From: an uncultured Eubacteriales bacterium
GTDB taxonomy: Bacteria; Bacillota; Clostridia; Peptostreptococcales; Anaerovoracaceae
NCBI GenBank assembly: GCA_900542295.1
Contig: UQNJ01000004.1
Span: forward strand, 62,001 to 126,000
Direction: 5' to 3'
Length of the DNA: 64,000 nucleotides
Made by a program: the position numbers and the translations under genes
Shown here: positions 8,764-16,599 of the stretch, one piece after another
Numbering within the stretch: position 1 is the stretch's first letter
Layout of the letters: every line of letters begins with the position of its first letter
Notes under the pieces: model-generated
What the model saw: the letters and a program-made list of their open reading frames with translations, nothing else
Database searches by the model: none
Told to the model about the DNA's origin: nothing

Positions 8764-8976
8764 ATGTATAATGGTACTGTAAAATGGTTTAACCCGGAGA
8801 AGGGTTTTGGTTTTATTTCCAATGATGATGGCAGCGGAGATGTTTTTGTGCATTTCTCGGCGATACAAATAGACGGATATAAAACTTTAGCCGAAGGACA
8901 AAAGGTTACTTTTGATGTAGAGACTGATCCTAAAAACAGCGATAAGTTGAGAGCTATAAATGTTAGCTTAGTTTAA
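8764..8976 (+). CDS. Cold-shock domain protein (CspA family)
   Basis: 70 residues, a single cold-shock domain and nothing else. RNP1 is KGFGFIS and RNP2 is DVFVHFSAI; the start MYNGTVKWFNPEKGFGFI is typical. A GGAGG seven bases before the ATG fixes the start; a longer in-frame reading from 8713 lacks a ribosome site. It should bind single-stranded RNA and act as a chaperone during cold or growth transitions. It is monocistronic, between its own promoter and a terminator. Confidence 0.96.
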   Translation: MYNGTVKWFNPEKGFGFISNDDGSGDVFVHFSAIQIDGYKTLAEGQKVTFDVETDPKNSDKLRAINVSLV

Positions 8977-8993
8977 TCAAAAATTTACTTTGA

Positions 8994-9027
8994 GAGGAAC
9001 GCATGCTCAAGATGCGTTTCTTTTTTT
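8994..9027 (+). terminator. Terminator after the cold-shock gene
   Basis: AACGCAT / ATGCGTT stem with a seven-base loop, followed by CTTTTTTT. Confidence 0.85.
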
Positions 9028-9046
9028 GTAAAATATGGAGGTTGTT

Positions 9047-9466
9047 ATGGAAGAGACGAAAAGAGAAGTACTAAATGTTAAAGACAGCAACATTTCAAAG
9101 CTGAATTTATCAAGAGGGGAAGATCTGACTGAACTTTATGCGCAGAATAATATGCTGGAGGAATTGGATATAAGCGCCAGCAAAAATCTTGAGATACTTG
9201 AGTGTGATGGAAATCCTCTCAGATATATAAAAGCGTGCGCTCCGGGCGGGGACGGCAGATTTCCGCTTGATATGGAAGCGGGAAAGGGCGGATATATAAG
9301 CCTTAAGCTGGCGCCGGGAGTTCAGCAATACAAAGCAGAGCCTGAGAACGGTTTTGTATTCGATGGTTGGTATGATGAACTTGGCGACAGAATTTCAAAA
9401 GAAGCCGTATGGAATGATACTTACGGAGCAAGCCGTGTGATAGTTGCATGGTTCAGAGAAAAATAA
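9047..9466 (+). CDS. Small cytoplasmic leucine-rich-repeat protein with an InlB-like C-terminal domain
   Basis: 139 residues from the ATG at 9047 (GGAGG at 9037-9041; the ATG at 9035 overlaps this site and is rejected). Residues about 15-65 form two to three leucine-rich repeats (SKLNLSRGEDLTELYAQNN, then LEELDISASKNLEILECDGN). Residues 75-139 resemble the beta-grasp repeat of Listeria internalin-type surface proteins, ending GFVFDGWYDELGDRIS and a VAWF strand. Such domains are normally secreted, yet there is no signal peptide, transmembrane helix or wall anchor. Function unknown. It stands alone between two terminators. Confidence 0.7.
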   Translation: MEETKREVLNVKDSNISKLNLSRGEDLTELYAQNNMLEELDISASKNLEILECDGNPLRYIKACAPGGDGRFPLDMEAGKGGYISLKLAPGVQQYKAEPENGFVFDGWYDELGDRISKEAVWNDTYGASRVIVAWFREK

Positions 9467-9495
9467 AACCGAGGTAATCTCGGTTTTTATTTTTT
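9466..9495. terminator. Bidirectional terminator between convergent genes
   Basis: AAACCGAG / CTCGGTTT stem with a five-base loop, then TTTATTTTTT. The opposite strand has AAAA before the stem, so it can also serve the minus-strand EFR1 gene. Confidence 0.8.
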
Positions 9496-9513
9496 CTGAA
9501 ATAGCAGGATACT

Positions 9514-10338
9514 TCATATAAAGAAGCTGTTTGAAGCACGGCGAGCATAGATTTCCTCAAGCTCTTTTTTGTGATAGAGGTAGCCGTCATCATCAAAGTA
9601 TCGGGCTGAAACAGGGCATTTTTTAAAACATGCTCCGCACTTGATACATATACCGGTCATCTTTCGTATATCTGAAAAATCTATAGAGCCCATTGGGCAT
9701 ACAGCAACGCATATGCCGCAATTTGTACAGTTTTCGGATACCTTAGGCGTTACCTTTCTGATATCTATGTGCAGACCGTTTCTGTCCTGAGGCATGTAGT
9801 AGCCTCCGTATGTATCGGGGATTCCCGGCAAAAGTATATGCTCGTTGAATTTATCCGCTGCAATCAGGTCAGATACATTTTCGGAAAAATCATCAAGCTC
9901 TGTAAAATCTTGTTTGTCAGGTCTTCCTGCACCCAGGACATGTGAAAAAGAGTGTTCGCATGCAGCCGCAGCAGCGGCAACAGTGATAAAACCACCAGAT
10001 GTCAGAATATCCCTGAGTTCAAGAAGTGAATTGTCAAAATTGCGGTTTCCAAAAGTTACAACAGGCACGGCAAGGGCACCGTCTCCTTTAACAGAAGCAA
10101 GATATTTTAAGAGAACATTGGGAACACGCCCTGCATACGTGGGAGTTCCGAACACAACTAAATCACCTACTTTTCCACTGATCGAGGGAAAGCCGCTCCG
10201 CATTTCGGGCAGTGTAAAATCGTAATCCTCTCTTGCCGCCGAAAGATTGTCGGCGATCCTGTCTGCTATACGGCAGACTGTTCTTTTTGTTGTTTCCGTT
10301 GGGCTGAAATATATTGCCCATACTCGATTGATTTTCAT
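9514..10338 (-). CDS. EFR1-family flavodoxin-ferredoxin fusion protein
   Basis: 274 residues, cytoplasmic. An N-terminal flavodoxin-like domain (IYFSPTETTKRTV, the FMN phosphate loop; FGTPTYAGRVPN, the second FMN loop) is joined to a C-terminal two-cluster ferredoxin: CTNCGICVAVCPMGSI and CIKCGACFKKCPVSAR. This is the EFR1 architecture, a single-chain electron carrier combining FMN and two [4Fe-4S] centres. GGGAGAAG precedes the ATG. It is the last gene of a minus-strand group following the Gx-transporter and NusG-domain proteins. A second, shorter EFR1 protein is encoded at 21220-21966. Confidence 0.88.
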   Translation of the reverse strand: MKINRVWAIYFSPTETTKRTVCRIADRIADNLSAAREDYDFTLPEMRSGFPSISGKVGDLVVFGTPTYAGRVPNVLLKYLASVKGDGALAVPVVTFGNRNFDNSLLELRDILTSGGFITVAAAAAACEHSFSHVLGAGRPDKQDFTELDDFSENVSDLIAADKFNEHILLPGIPDTYGGYYMPQDRNGLHIDIRKVTPKVSENCTNCGICVAVCPMGSIDFSDIRKMTGICIKCGACFKKCPVSARYFDDDGYLYHKKELEEIYARRASNSFFI

Positions 10339-10370
10339 TTAACTTCTCCCTTGAGTTCATGTTTATTACT

Positions 10371-10952
10371 TTAAATTTTTAGGTGAGGCAGCTTGCCCAT
10401 AACCATATATGCAACTATTCCTATCAGAACTCCGCTTATCATTCCCGCAAACAGAAGCACCGAAAAATATGACATCAGGCGGATATTCGACATTATTATA
10501 CATGCAGTTGCAAGCTGTCCGAAGTTATGAGCGACTCCGCCTGCCATGCTTATACCAACCATACTGAAAAGTCCTGTTTTGTAAAGGACATACATAATGA
10601 TTATACTCATAATTCCTCCCGCCATTGAATATATAACACCGAATACCCCTGTAAACAAGAGCCCGGCAGTGAATATTCTGACGCAGTTAATAACGAAAGC
10701 GTATCTGAACCCCAGTTTATATATTGCAATTATTACAATGAGATTTGCAAGCCCCAGCTTAATGCCGGGAACAGGTACGGGAACGGGTATCAGCGCTTCT
10801 ATATAGGAAAGAATCATGGCCATAGCAGCAAGAATAGCACTCAGAGCCAGCCTCTTGGTTTTTAGGGCATAAGTATTTCTATTGTTGGCAGAGGCAGGCG
10901 AAGCATCGTTTTTGCTCGATAACGAGGTAGTATGTTTAATCCGAAACAACAT
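10371..10952 (-). CDS. Gx transporter family membrane protein (HepT component I-like; EetB-like)
   Basis: 193 residues with about five hydrophobic helices after a polar N-terminal ~25 residues. The repeated proline-valine segment ALIPVPVPVPGIKLGLANL is typical of the family annotated as heptaprenyl diphosphate synthase component I or Gx transporter. In Listeria-type flavin-based extracellular electron transfer loci, a protein of this kind (EetB) pairs with a NusG-domain protein (EetA), as here. The start ATG has GGAGG eight bases upstream and lies inside the end of the NusG-domain gene, overlapping it by 17 bases, which implies translational coupling. The substrate is not known. Confidence 0.8.
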   Translation of the reverse strand: MLFRIKHTTSLSSKNDASPASANNRNTYALKTKRLALSAILAAMAMILSYIEALIPVPVPVPGIKLGLANLIVIIAIYKLGFRYAFVINCVRIFTAGLLFTGVFGVIYSMAGGIMSIIIMYVLYKTGLFSMVGISMAGGVAHNFGQLATACIIMSNIRLMSYFSVLLFAGMISGVLIGIVAYMVMGKLPHLKI

Positions 10953-11298
10953 CTACAGGGCCTCCTTCTGCTGATATTTCAACCATTACCTTGTTTGGCA
11001 GGCACACTATAGTATCGGAGGATTCTTTTATTGAGCCGGTATGAACACATACCTGATTGGCACAGTCCGAATAAGACATTGAAACTAAACCGTCTTTTAT
11101 GGTAATATTGTTAGTGTGACCGTTTTGCTTTACTTCTATGGTTTGATTTTTATTTATATCATAAGCTCCAAAAACTTCACCGTCGACAGAAATGATAACT
11201 TTGCTTCCGGCTGTGCTACCGGCTACAGAGAACCACGATGCCGCAAGACCAAGTATTAAAAGTATAAAGAAAAGAGCTATATCGGCTTTTTTTATCAT
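10936..11298 (-). CDS. NusG domain II-containing membrane-anchored protein (EetA-like)
   Basis: 120 residues from the ATG at 11298, chosen for a GGAG six bases upstream; an in-frame ATG four codons earlier overlaps that site. One N-terminal transmembrane helix (IALFFILLILGLAASWFSV) anchors a small extracytoplasmic domain of the NusG domain II type, ending with the conserved DCANQVCVHTGSI segment that holds two cysteines. Proteins of this kind sit beside Gx transporters and ApbE in loci linked to flavinylated extracytoplasmic redox proteins. The first of three minus-strand genes; only about 30 bases separate it from the divergent apbE. Confidence 0.82.
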   Translation of the reverse strand: MIKKADIALFFILLILGLAASWFSVAGSTAGSKVIISVDGEVFGAYDINKNQTIEVKQNGHTNNITIKDGLVSMSYSDCANQVCVHTGSIKESSDTIVCLPNKVMVEISAEGGPVDVVSD

Positions 11299-11328
11299 AA
11301 TAAACTCCAAAGGGGAAATGTTTCAGTC

Positions 11329-12405
11329 ATGAAAAAGAAATTTATAATATTGTTCTTTATTGTAATGCTAATTATACCACAGATAGGGTGCAAATCCCAG
11401 AATAATAATGCCGGAATAGAAAAAAGCAGTTTTCATCTGGATACCATATGCAAGATAACCGTCTATTCCATGGAAGGGATTGAGGAGCTTGATGAGAAAG
11501 AGCAGAGACAAGAAGTGCTTTCGCTGATTACAGAAGCATTCAAACTTTGTGATGATTACGAAAAAATTTTAAGCAAGACAAAAGAAGAAACAGATATTTA
11601 CAGGATAAATCATGCCGGAGGAAAGGCAGTTGAGGTAAGTGATGTCGCCATTGAGGTCATAAAAAAAGGACTTGAGTACGGAGAGATTTCAGGCGGAGCG
11701 TTTGATATTACCATAGGAGCAGTTACAGATATGTGGGACTTTCACGGGTCTGATGAAGAGGGTAACAAGACGGGAACAGTTCCGGACCGGACAGAACTAA
11801 GTGAAAAGGCTTCCCATGTGGATTACAGAAATATAATAATAGACGGAAATACCGTGAGACTTGCTGATCCCGAAGTGCAGATAGATCTTGGCGGTATAGC
11901 TAAGGGATATATTGCTGACAAGCTTGCCGGTTTTCTTGAGGAAAACGGTGTTACAAGTGCAATAGTTTATTTAGGCGGAAATATTGTGGTTGTAGGTGAA
12001 AAGGGAGAAAGCCTTACAAACAGCAATGGGACTATGTTTGAAGTCGGTATAGGAGACCCTTCTTCTGAAATGGGTGAGCTTTTGGGAACTGTTTCATGTA
12101 AGGATATGACAGTGGTTACATCCGGAACATATGAGAGATATTTTGAGGCTGATGGAAAGAAATATCACCATGTGCTTGATCCCGAGACAGGATTTCCTGT
12201 AGATACAGACTTACTGTCCGTCACGGTTATATCCGAAAAGGGTCGCTCTCAGGATTGTGACGGACTCAGCACCGTATGTCTTGCTTTAGGAAAGGAAAAA
12301 GGAACAGAACTCATAAAGAGCATTGATGGATTTGATGCCATATTTGTAGATACTGACAATAAGGTAACAGTAACTTCTGATGACATGGATTTTAAATTGC
12401 GTTAA
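11329..12405 (+). CDS. apbE: FAD:protein FMN transferase, lipoprotein
   Basis: 358 residues. A lipoprotein signal ends in PQIGC (cysteine 21), placing the enzyme on the outer face of the membrane. The ApbE core is clear: SSFHLDTICKITVY at the start, GGIAKGYIADK, GGNIVVVGE, and TSGTYERYFEADGKKYHHV with LDPETGFP, which bind FAD and Mg2+. It transfers FMN from FAD to a threonine of target proteins; RnfG (SGAT motif) and RnfD in the operon 3 kb upstream are the obvious substrates. AGGGGA precedes the ATG. It is divergent from the EetA-like gene and its stop overlaps the convergent MocR gene by four bases. Confidence 0.95.
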   Translation: MKKKFIILFFIVMLIIPQIGCKSQNNNAGIEKSSFHLDTICKITVYSMEGIEELDEKEQRQEVLSLITEAFKLCDDYEKILSKTKEETDIYRINHAGGKAVEVSDVAIEVIKKGLEYGEISGGAFDITIGAVTDMWDFHGSDEEGNKTGTVPDRTELSEKASHVDYRNIIIDGNTVRLADPEVQIDLGGIAKGYIADKLAGFLEENGVTSAIVYLGGNIVVVGEKGESLTNSNGTMFEVGIGDPSSEMGELLGTVSCKDMTVVTSGTYERYFEADGKKYHHVLDPETGFPVDTDLLSVTVISEKGRSQDCDGLSTVCLALGKEKGTELIKSIDGFDAIFVDTDNKVTVTSDDMDFKLR

Positions 12406-13787
12406 TTGAGCCAAATTTCCACTAAATTTTTGATTAAACTGTCTATTTGCTTTAATGGCAGTTTGCTGTAATAAAATATAAGGGACGCAGTGTCCTGGTC
12501 GGTAAGCTCTGAAAGGGGAATTACCTGAAGGCCGATGGCCTTTGCATTTTTGCAAAGCTCTTCGGCTGTTTTTTTTGTTTTGATTTTTATAATAAGATTG
12601 ATGCCTGATTGGGTATCGACAGGATGAATATTATTTTTGCCATAGGAAGCAAATGCCTGCAGTGTGGTTGAAAGCTTTTGAGAATAGAGGCTTCTGAGCT
12701 TTCGTATGCCGGTGTAATAATAACCTTTTTCCATAAACAGCGCCAGTGTAAGTTGTTCTGCCTTGGAGCAGGTTTGTGTGTACTGCTCTTTTATTTCTTC
12801 AAATATATTTCTCATGGCATCAGGAAGAACCATATAAGATATTTTTACAGCAGGAAAAAGAGTAGAGGAAAAGGAGCCCAGATAAACAACGCTATCCTGT
12901 TCGTCAAAACTTTTCAGGGCGGGAATAGGTCTGCCAAAATATCTGAGCTCGCTGTCATAATCATCCTCGATTATTATGCTGTTGTTTTGCTCAGCCCATG
13001 AGAGAAGTTGTTTTCTTCTGCCTACAGGCATTACTGCTCCTGTAGGGAACTGGTTGGAAGGGATTACATATGCGACCGATGAAATGTTTACCGGAAGCTT
13101 GTTTATATTTATACCGTCATAAGATACGGGGATGTGAGATATAGAAAAACCACTTTCTTTGAACATACTCTGAACAGGAAGATATCCGGGGCTTTCCAGC
13201 GATACATTTGTTATATCCATTCTTTTTAATATACGGCAAAGATGACCTGTTATCTGCTGGGTGCCGGCACCTATTACGATTTGCTCCGGACTGCATGTTA
13301 CCCCACGGGACGAATAAACATATTTTGCAATTTCAAAGCGCAGAGCGGCTTCGCCCTGCGGGTTGCTTTCAAATAAGAGCTGATTGGAGTATTCGTTGTA
13401 AATGTGCGCACTGCATTTTTTCCATTTTATAAAATCAAAACATTCGGAATCGCATATATAGGGATTTTCTTCATCATTAAATGTATAATTGCTGAAAGGT
13501 GTTTGCTGAGAAGATGGATTTGTGCAAGACTTTGAGGACAGACCTTGAGCCGCATAATAACCGGATTGCGGTTTGCTCGTTATGTAACCTTCAACTAAAA
13601 GCTGGTTGTATGCCATCTGAGATGTAGTAATACTTATGCTAAGACTTTCGGAAATACTTCTCAGAGACGGAAGCTTTTCTCCCTCTCTTATTTCTCCGGA
13701 TAATATTTTGTTTTTTATTTCCTTGTATAACTGTATATATAAAGATTCAGACGAACTGTTGGAAAAATCTACAATAATAGGCTTCAT
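12402..13787 (-). CDS. MocR/PdxR-type GntR regulator with aminotransferase-like domain
   Basis: 461 residues. The N-terminal GntR winged helix (residues about 10-75: LYIQLYKEIKNKILSGEIRE, then GEKLPSLRSISESLSISITT) is joined by a linker to a fold-type I aminotransferase domain. SPGYLP, the IEDDYDSELRY aspartate segment and the LGSFSSTLFP strand are the usual MocR landmarks. The lysine normally found just after SFS (as SK) appears replaced in SFSSTLFPAVK, so the PLP Schiff base may use the following K or be absent. It is divergent from an ECF S-component, the arrangement typical of PdxR controlling vitamin B6 uptake. Overlaps the apbE stop. Confidence 0.88.
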   Translation of the reverse strand: MKPIIVDFSNSSSESLYIQLYKEIKNKILSGEIREGEKLPSLRSISESLSISITTSQMAYNQLLVEGYITSKPQSGYYAAQGLSSKSCTNPSSQQTPFSNYTFNDEENPYICDSECFDFIKWKKCSAHIYNEYSNQLLFESNPQGEAALRFEIAKYVYSSRGVTCSPEQIVIGAGTQQITGHLCRILKRMDITNVSLESPGYLPVQSMFKESGFSISHIPVSYDGININKLPVNISSVAYVIPSNQFPTGAVMPVGRRKQLLSWAEQNNSIIIEDDYDSELRYFGRPIPALKSFDEQDSVVYLGSFSSTLFPAVKISYMVLPDAMRNIFEEIKEQYTQTCSKAEQLTLALFMEKGYYYTGIRKLRSLYSQKLSTTLQAFASYGKNNIHPVDTQSGINLIIKIKTKKTAEELCKNAKAIGLQVIPLSELTDQDTASLIFYYSKLPLKQIDSLIKNLVEIWLN

Positions 13788-13829
13788 ACTGATACATCTC
13801 CTTAACTGTATATTAAAAAATAATTAAAA

Positions 13830-13871
13830 TTGCATATTTAAAAGATTACATTTAAGTAGTATTATAATACT
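13830..13871. promoter_or_regulatory. Candidate operator region between the MocR regulator and the ECF gene
   Basis: A perfect 14-base palindrome AGTATTATAATACT (13858-13871) contains a TATAAT box for the ECF gene. Just before it is an imperfect direct repeat, ATTGCATATTTAAAAG (13829-13844) and ATTACATTTAAGTAG (13845-13859). MocR/PdxR proteins commonly bind direct repeats, so this is a reasonable operator candidate. No convincing -35 box is visible. Confidence 0.45.
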
Positions 13872-13908
13872 AAAGAATAAAAAAATCAATAAAAGGGGAG
13901 ATTTATAA

Positions 13909-14472
13909 ATGTCTAATAACGATAAAACCAGCAAACTTGTATTAACTGCACTGATGGTGTGCCTTGTGCTTTTAGCTACATACATAATTAAAATACCGAG
14001 TCCTTTTACACAAGGATATGTGCATCTGGGAGATACTATGATTTTTCTGTCTGTTTTGCTGCTCGGCAAAAAAGGAGGAGCGGCTGCGGCAGGTCTGGGT
14101 TCGGCATTGGCAGATCTGATGGGAGGATATGCGGCTTATGCACCATGGACCTTCATTATTAAGGGATTGATGGCATTCATAATGGGTGTTTTTATAGAGA
14201 TGATGCTAAAAAAGAAAAAACATCACGTTAAGATAGGCTCGGTGCCTCTCATAGAAATTCTTGGTATGGTGATTGCAGGAATAGTAATGGTGGTCGGATA
14301 TGCCATAGTAGATGGTGTTTTTGCCGGAAACATGTTAGCAGGGCTTTTAGGAGCACCTTTTAATGTCGGACAATTTGCTGTGGGGCTGGTTCTTGCAACA
14401 ATTCTTGCTATGGCATTATATAAGACGCCTGCCAAAAAACAGTTTGCATACAGGCTTGATGAGATTAAATAA
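13909..14472 (+). CDS. ECF transporter S component, probably for a vitamin (B6 candidate)
   Basis: 187 residues with about five to six hydrophobic helices and a short basic insert (MLKKKKHHVK). The opening LTALMVCLVLLATYIIKIP, then GYVHLGDTMIFLSVLLLG, then GGAAAAGLGSALADLMGGY, is characteristic of the ECF-S group annotated HmpT/PdxU-like (DUF1393). It would bind a vitamin at the membrane and use the shared EcfAAT module, which is not in this window. A pyridoxine-type substrate is suggested only by the divergent MocR/PdxR-like gene. AGGGGAG precedes the ATG. Confidence 0.85.
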   Translation: MSNNDKTSKLVLTALMVCLVLLATYIIKIPSPFTQGYVHLGDTMIFLSVLLLGKKGGAAAAGLGSALADLMGGYAAYAPWTFIIKGLMAFIMGVFIEMMLKKKKHHVKIGSVPLIEILGMVIAGIVMVVGYAIVDGVFAGNMLAGLLGAPFNVGQFAVGLVLATILAMALYKTPAKKQFAYRLDEIK

Positions 14473-14510
14473 AATATTACGTGTTTTGTGAAGTTAATAA
14501 TCATAAGATA

Positions 14511-14565
14511 ATGCCGCACCTTAAAGGCTTGAATTTACAGAGGATAGGGTGCGGCATATTGTTTT
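14511..14565 (+). terminator. Inverted repeat and terminator after the ECF gene
   Basis: A perfect ten-base stem ATGCCGCACC (14511-14520) / GGTGCGGCAT (14548-14557) with a 27-base loop, followed by ATTGTTTTT. The bases just before the first arm (ATCATAAGATAATGCCGCA) recur almost exactly at 34280-34297. Confidence 0.6.
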
Positions 14566-14603
14566 TGATATTGAAACATTCATTATACTTTCAGACAAGG
14601 AGT

Positions 14604-15746
14604 TTATACTATTCCGTATTTGACAAGAAACCTTGCAGCAGCCACCTGTTCCGGAATCAGGGAGATAACTGCATTGCTCATAAATATGCTGTCTGCACCT
14701 TTTCCCTTTATATTCTCGGCGATTACACGACATATGGCACGAGGGCCGGCTGCCGATTTGATGTCCTGTATATAGTCGGGTATCCTAACATGTATTTTTC
14801 GTATGCTTTTAAAAGCCTCCCACGCTTCATCCACCTCTTGCTGAGCGGCGCTGACGGCCTGTGGGAGCATACGGAGAAAAGATTCTTTGGAATATATAAC
14901 GGCAGGGTCCATCTGAAATATTTTTGCACATGGATCGGCCCACCGTATATCCATCTTTGAAAAATCTCTTTTGGCAAAGGTGAAATATTTTCCGTCGAAT
15001 ATGTCGAAAGTCTTCATTGTATCGAGATAACCGAGGCGCATGATTCTGCGTGCGTTTGCCGTATCGAATATCAGAGTGCTCCCCAAATTCCATGCAGACT
15101 CTATGACAGTCAGGTTGGAAGCGGTTTTTAGGGGTTCCTTTTTCAGTATGCCCATGGCGTTGAGCTTAACTGCAATTATTTGGGTAGGATTCTTTTTAAG
15201 AGCCATGCTTACAGGCAGTACATCTGCATATCCGCCGTCAATATAATCCGTGCCGTCTATTTCATATGGGTGTACGGCAGGGAAAACGGAGGAGCTGGCA
15301 AGAATGTAATCTATAAGCTTGCCTTTCGGTATATCCTCTCTGTAGAGATAGTGAGGCTTAAGAGAAGTTCTTTCCGTAACAACAAGACCGTAATCCACAT
15401 TAGAACTTCTTATCTTATCTTCATCTATATAATTTTCCAAAAGCGATTTTAGACCAGAAACTCCGGCGCCTCCGTTGGTAAGTATTTCTTTTGCATAATC
15501 AATAAGACCGCTGTCTTCGGGCACATCAAACACCATGTGGGTTTCAATTTCGCGCCATAAATTAACAGTATCTTCAAGGCTCCCCTGACAGATCATGGCA
15601 CCGTTAATAGCACCTACGGAAGAGCCTGTGACTATGTCTATACTTATCCCTAAATCGGTGAGAGCCTGCCAGACACCTGCCTCATAAGCTCCACGGGATC
15701 CGCCTCCGCTCAGAACGAGAGCTGTTTTCGTTTTTTTGCCGGACAT
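14604..15746 (-). CDS. Patatin-like phospholipase (RssA/YlbK-like)
   Basis: 380 residues from the ATG at 15746, which has AAGGAGG nine bases upstream; an earlier ATG at 15785 has no such site. The patatin hallmarks are present: the oxyanion loop LSGGGSRGAYEAGV, the nucleophile serine in GSSVGAING, and the catalytic aspartate in DGGYADVLP (about residue 170). No signal peptide, so a cytoplasmic serine lipase/esterase acting on lipids. The C-terminal ~130 residues are helical and unassigned. A minus-strand promoter is plausible at 15775-15804 (TTGATA, 18-base spacing, TAAAAT). Confidence 0.9.
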   Translation of the reverse strand: MSGKKTKTALVLSGGGSRGAYEAGVWQALTDLGISIDIVTGSSVGAINGAMICQGSLEDTVNLWREIETHMVFDVPEDSGLIDYAKEILTNGGAGVSGLKSLLENYIDEDKIRSSNVDYGLVVTERTSLKPHYLYREDIPKGKLIDYILASSSVFPAVHPYEIDGTDYIDGGYADVLPVSMALKKNPTQIIAVKLNAMGILKKEPLKTASNLTVIESAWNLGSTLIFDTANARRIMRLGYLDTMKTFDIFDGKYFTFAKRDFSKMDIRWADPCAKIFQMDPAVIYSKESFLRMLPQAVSAAQQEVDEAWEAFKSIRKIHVRIPDYIQDIKSAAGPRAICRVIAENIKGKGADSIFMSNAVISLIPEQVAAARFLVKYGIV

Positions 15747-15873
15747 GTTAGATGCCTCCTTAAAAAGATACCCAAATTTTATCATAAGTGGTATAATATT
15801 ATCAATGACATTTGTATTTATGATGTGATTGATAGGATATAAAAATTCGTTTACAAAAAAACAGGAGGAAAAT

Positions 15874-16599
15874 ATGGACGAGAGGCTTAAAAATATAGTG
15901 GATAAATCTCAATCCATAGTCTTTTTTGGAGGCGCCGGTGTCTCGACGGAAAGCAACATACCAGATTTCAGATCGGAAAAAGGACTGTATAGTGCAAAAG
16001 CACAGTATGGTCATTCTCCGGAAGAAATCTTGTCTCATACTTTTTTTATGAGACATATGGAAGTTTTCTTTGATTATTATAAGAACAATCTTATATATAC
16101 GGATGCTCAGCCGAACGAAGCACATAAGACAATTGCCGCTCTTGAAGAACAGGGCAGACTTAAGGCTGTGGTTACTCAGAATATAGACGGTCTTCATCAA
16201 AAAGCAGGAAGCAAAAATGTATTTGAGCTGCATGGCAGCGTGCTTAGAAATTACTGCATGGATTGCGGAAAAGCATACGATGTTGAATACATAATGAATG
16301 ACAGCAACTGCAAAAATAAGATTCCGATATGTAAAAAGTGCGGCGGGGTTGTTAAGCCGGATGTGGTTCTTTATGAGGAAATGTTAGACGAAAGGTGCAT
16401 AAACGGCGCAGTTGATGCCATAAGGAATGCCGATACCCTTATAATAGGAGGAACTTCACTGGTGGTTTACCCTGCGGCAGGTTTAATTCAGTATTTTTGC
16501 GGGAATAATTTAGTGTTGATAAATAAACAAGCTACGCCGTATGACAGCAGAGCGGATCTTGTAATAAATGAAAGTATTGGAAAGGTTATGAAACTGTAA
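15874..16599 (+). CDS. cobB: SIR2-family NAD-dependent protein deacylase
   Basis: 241 residues from the ATG at 15874 with AGGAGG at 15863-15868. Sirtuin signatures appear in order: GAGVSTESNIPDFRSEKGLY (NAD binding), TQNIDGLHQKAG and the catalytic histidine in LHGS, a zinc ribbon CMDCGKAYD with CKKCGG, then KPDVVLYEEML and GGTSLVVYPAAGL. It removes acyl groups from lysines, using NAD and releasing nicotinamide. The tail after INESIGKVM is short. It begins a tight group with surE and an isochorismatase-fold hydrolase; its stop overlaps the surE start (TAATG). Confidence 0.95.
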   Translation: MDERLKNIVDKSQSIVFFGGAGVSTESNIPDFRSEKGLYSAKAQYGHSPEEILSHTFFMRHMEVFFDYYKNNLIYTDAQPNEAHKTIAALEEQGRLKAVVTQNIDGLHQKAGSKNVFELHGSVLRNYCMDCGKAYDVEYIMNDSNCKNKIPICKKCGGVVKPDVVLYEEMLDERCINGAVDAIRNADTLIIGGTSLVVYPAAGLIQYFCGNNLVLINKQATPYDSRADLVINESIGKVMKL

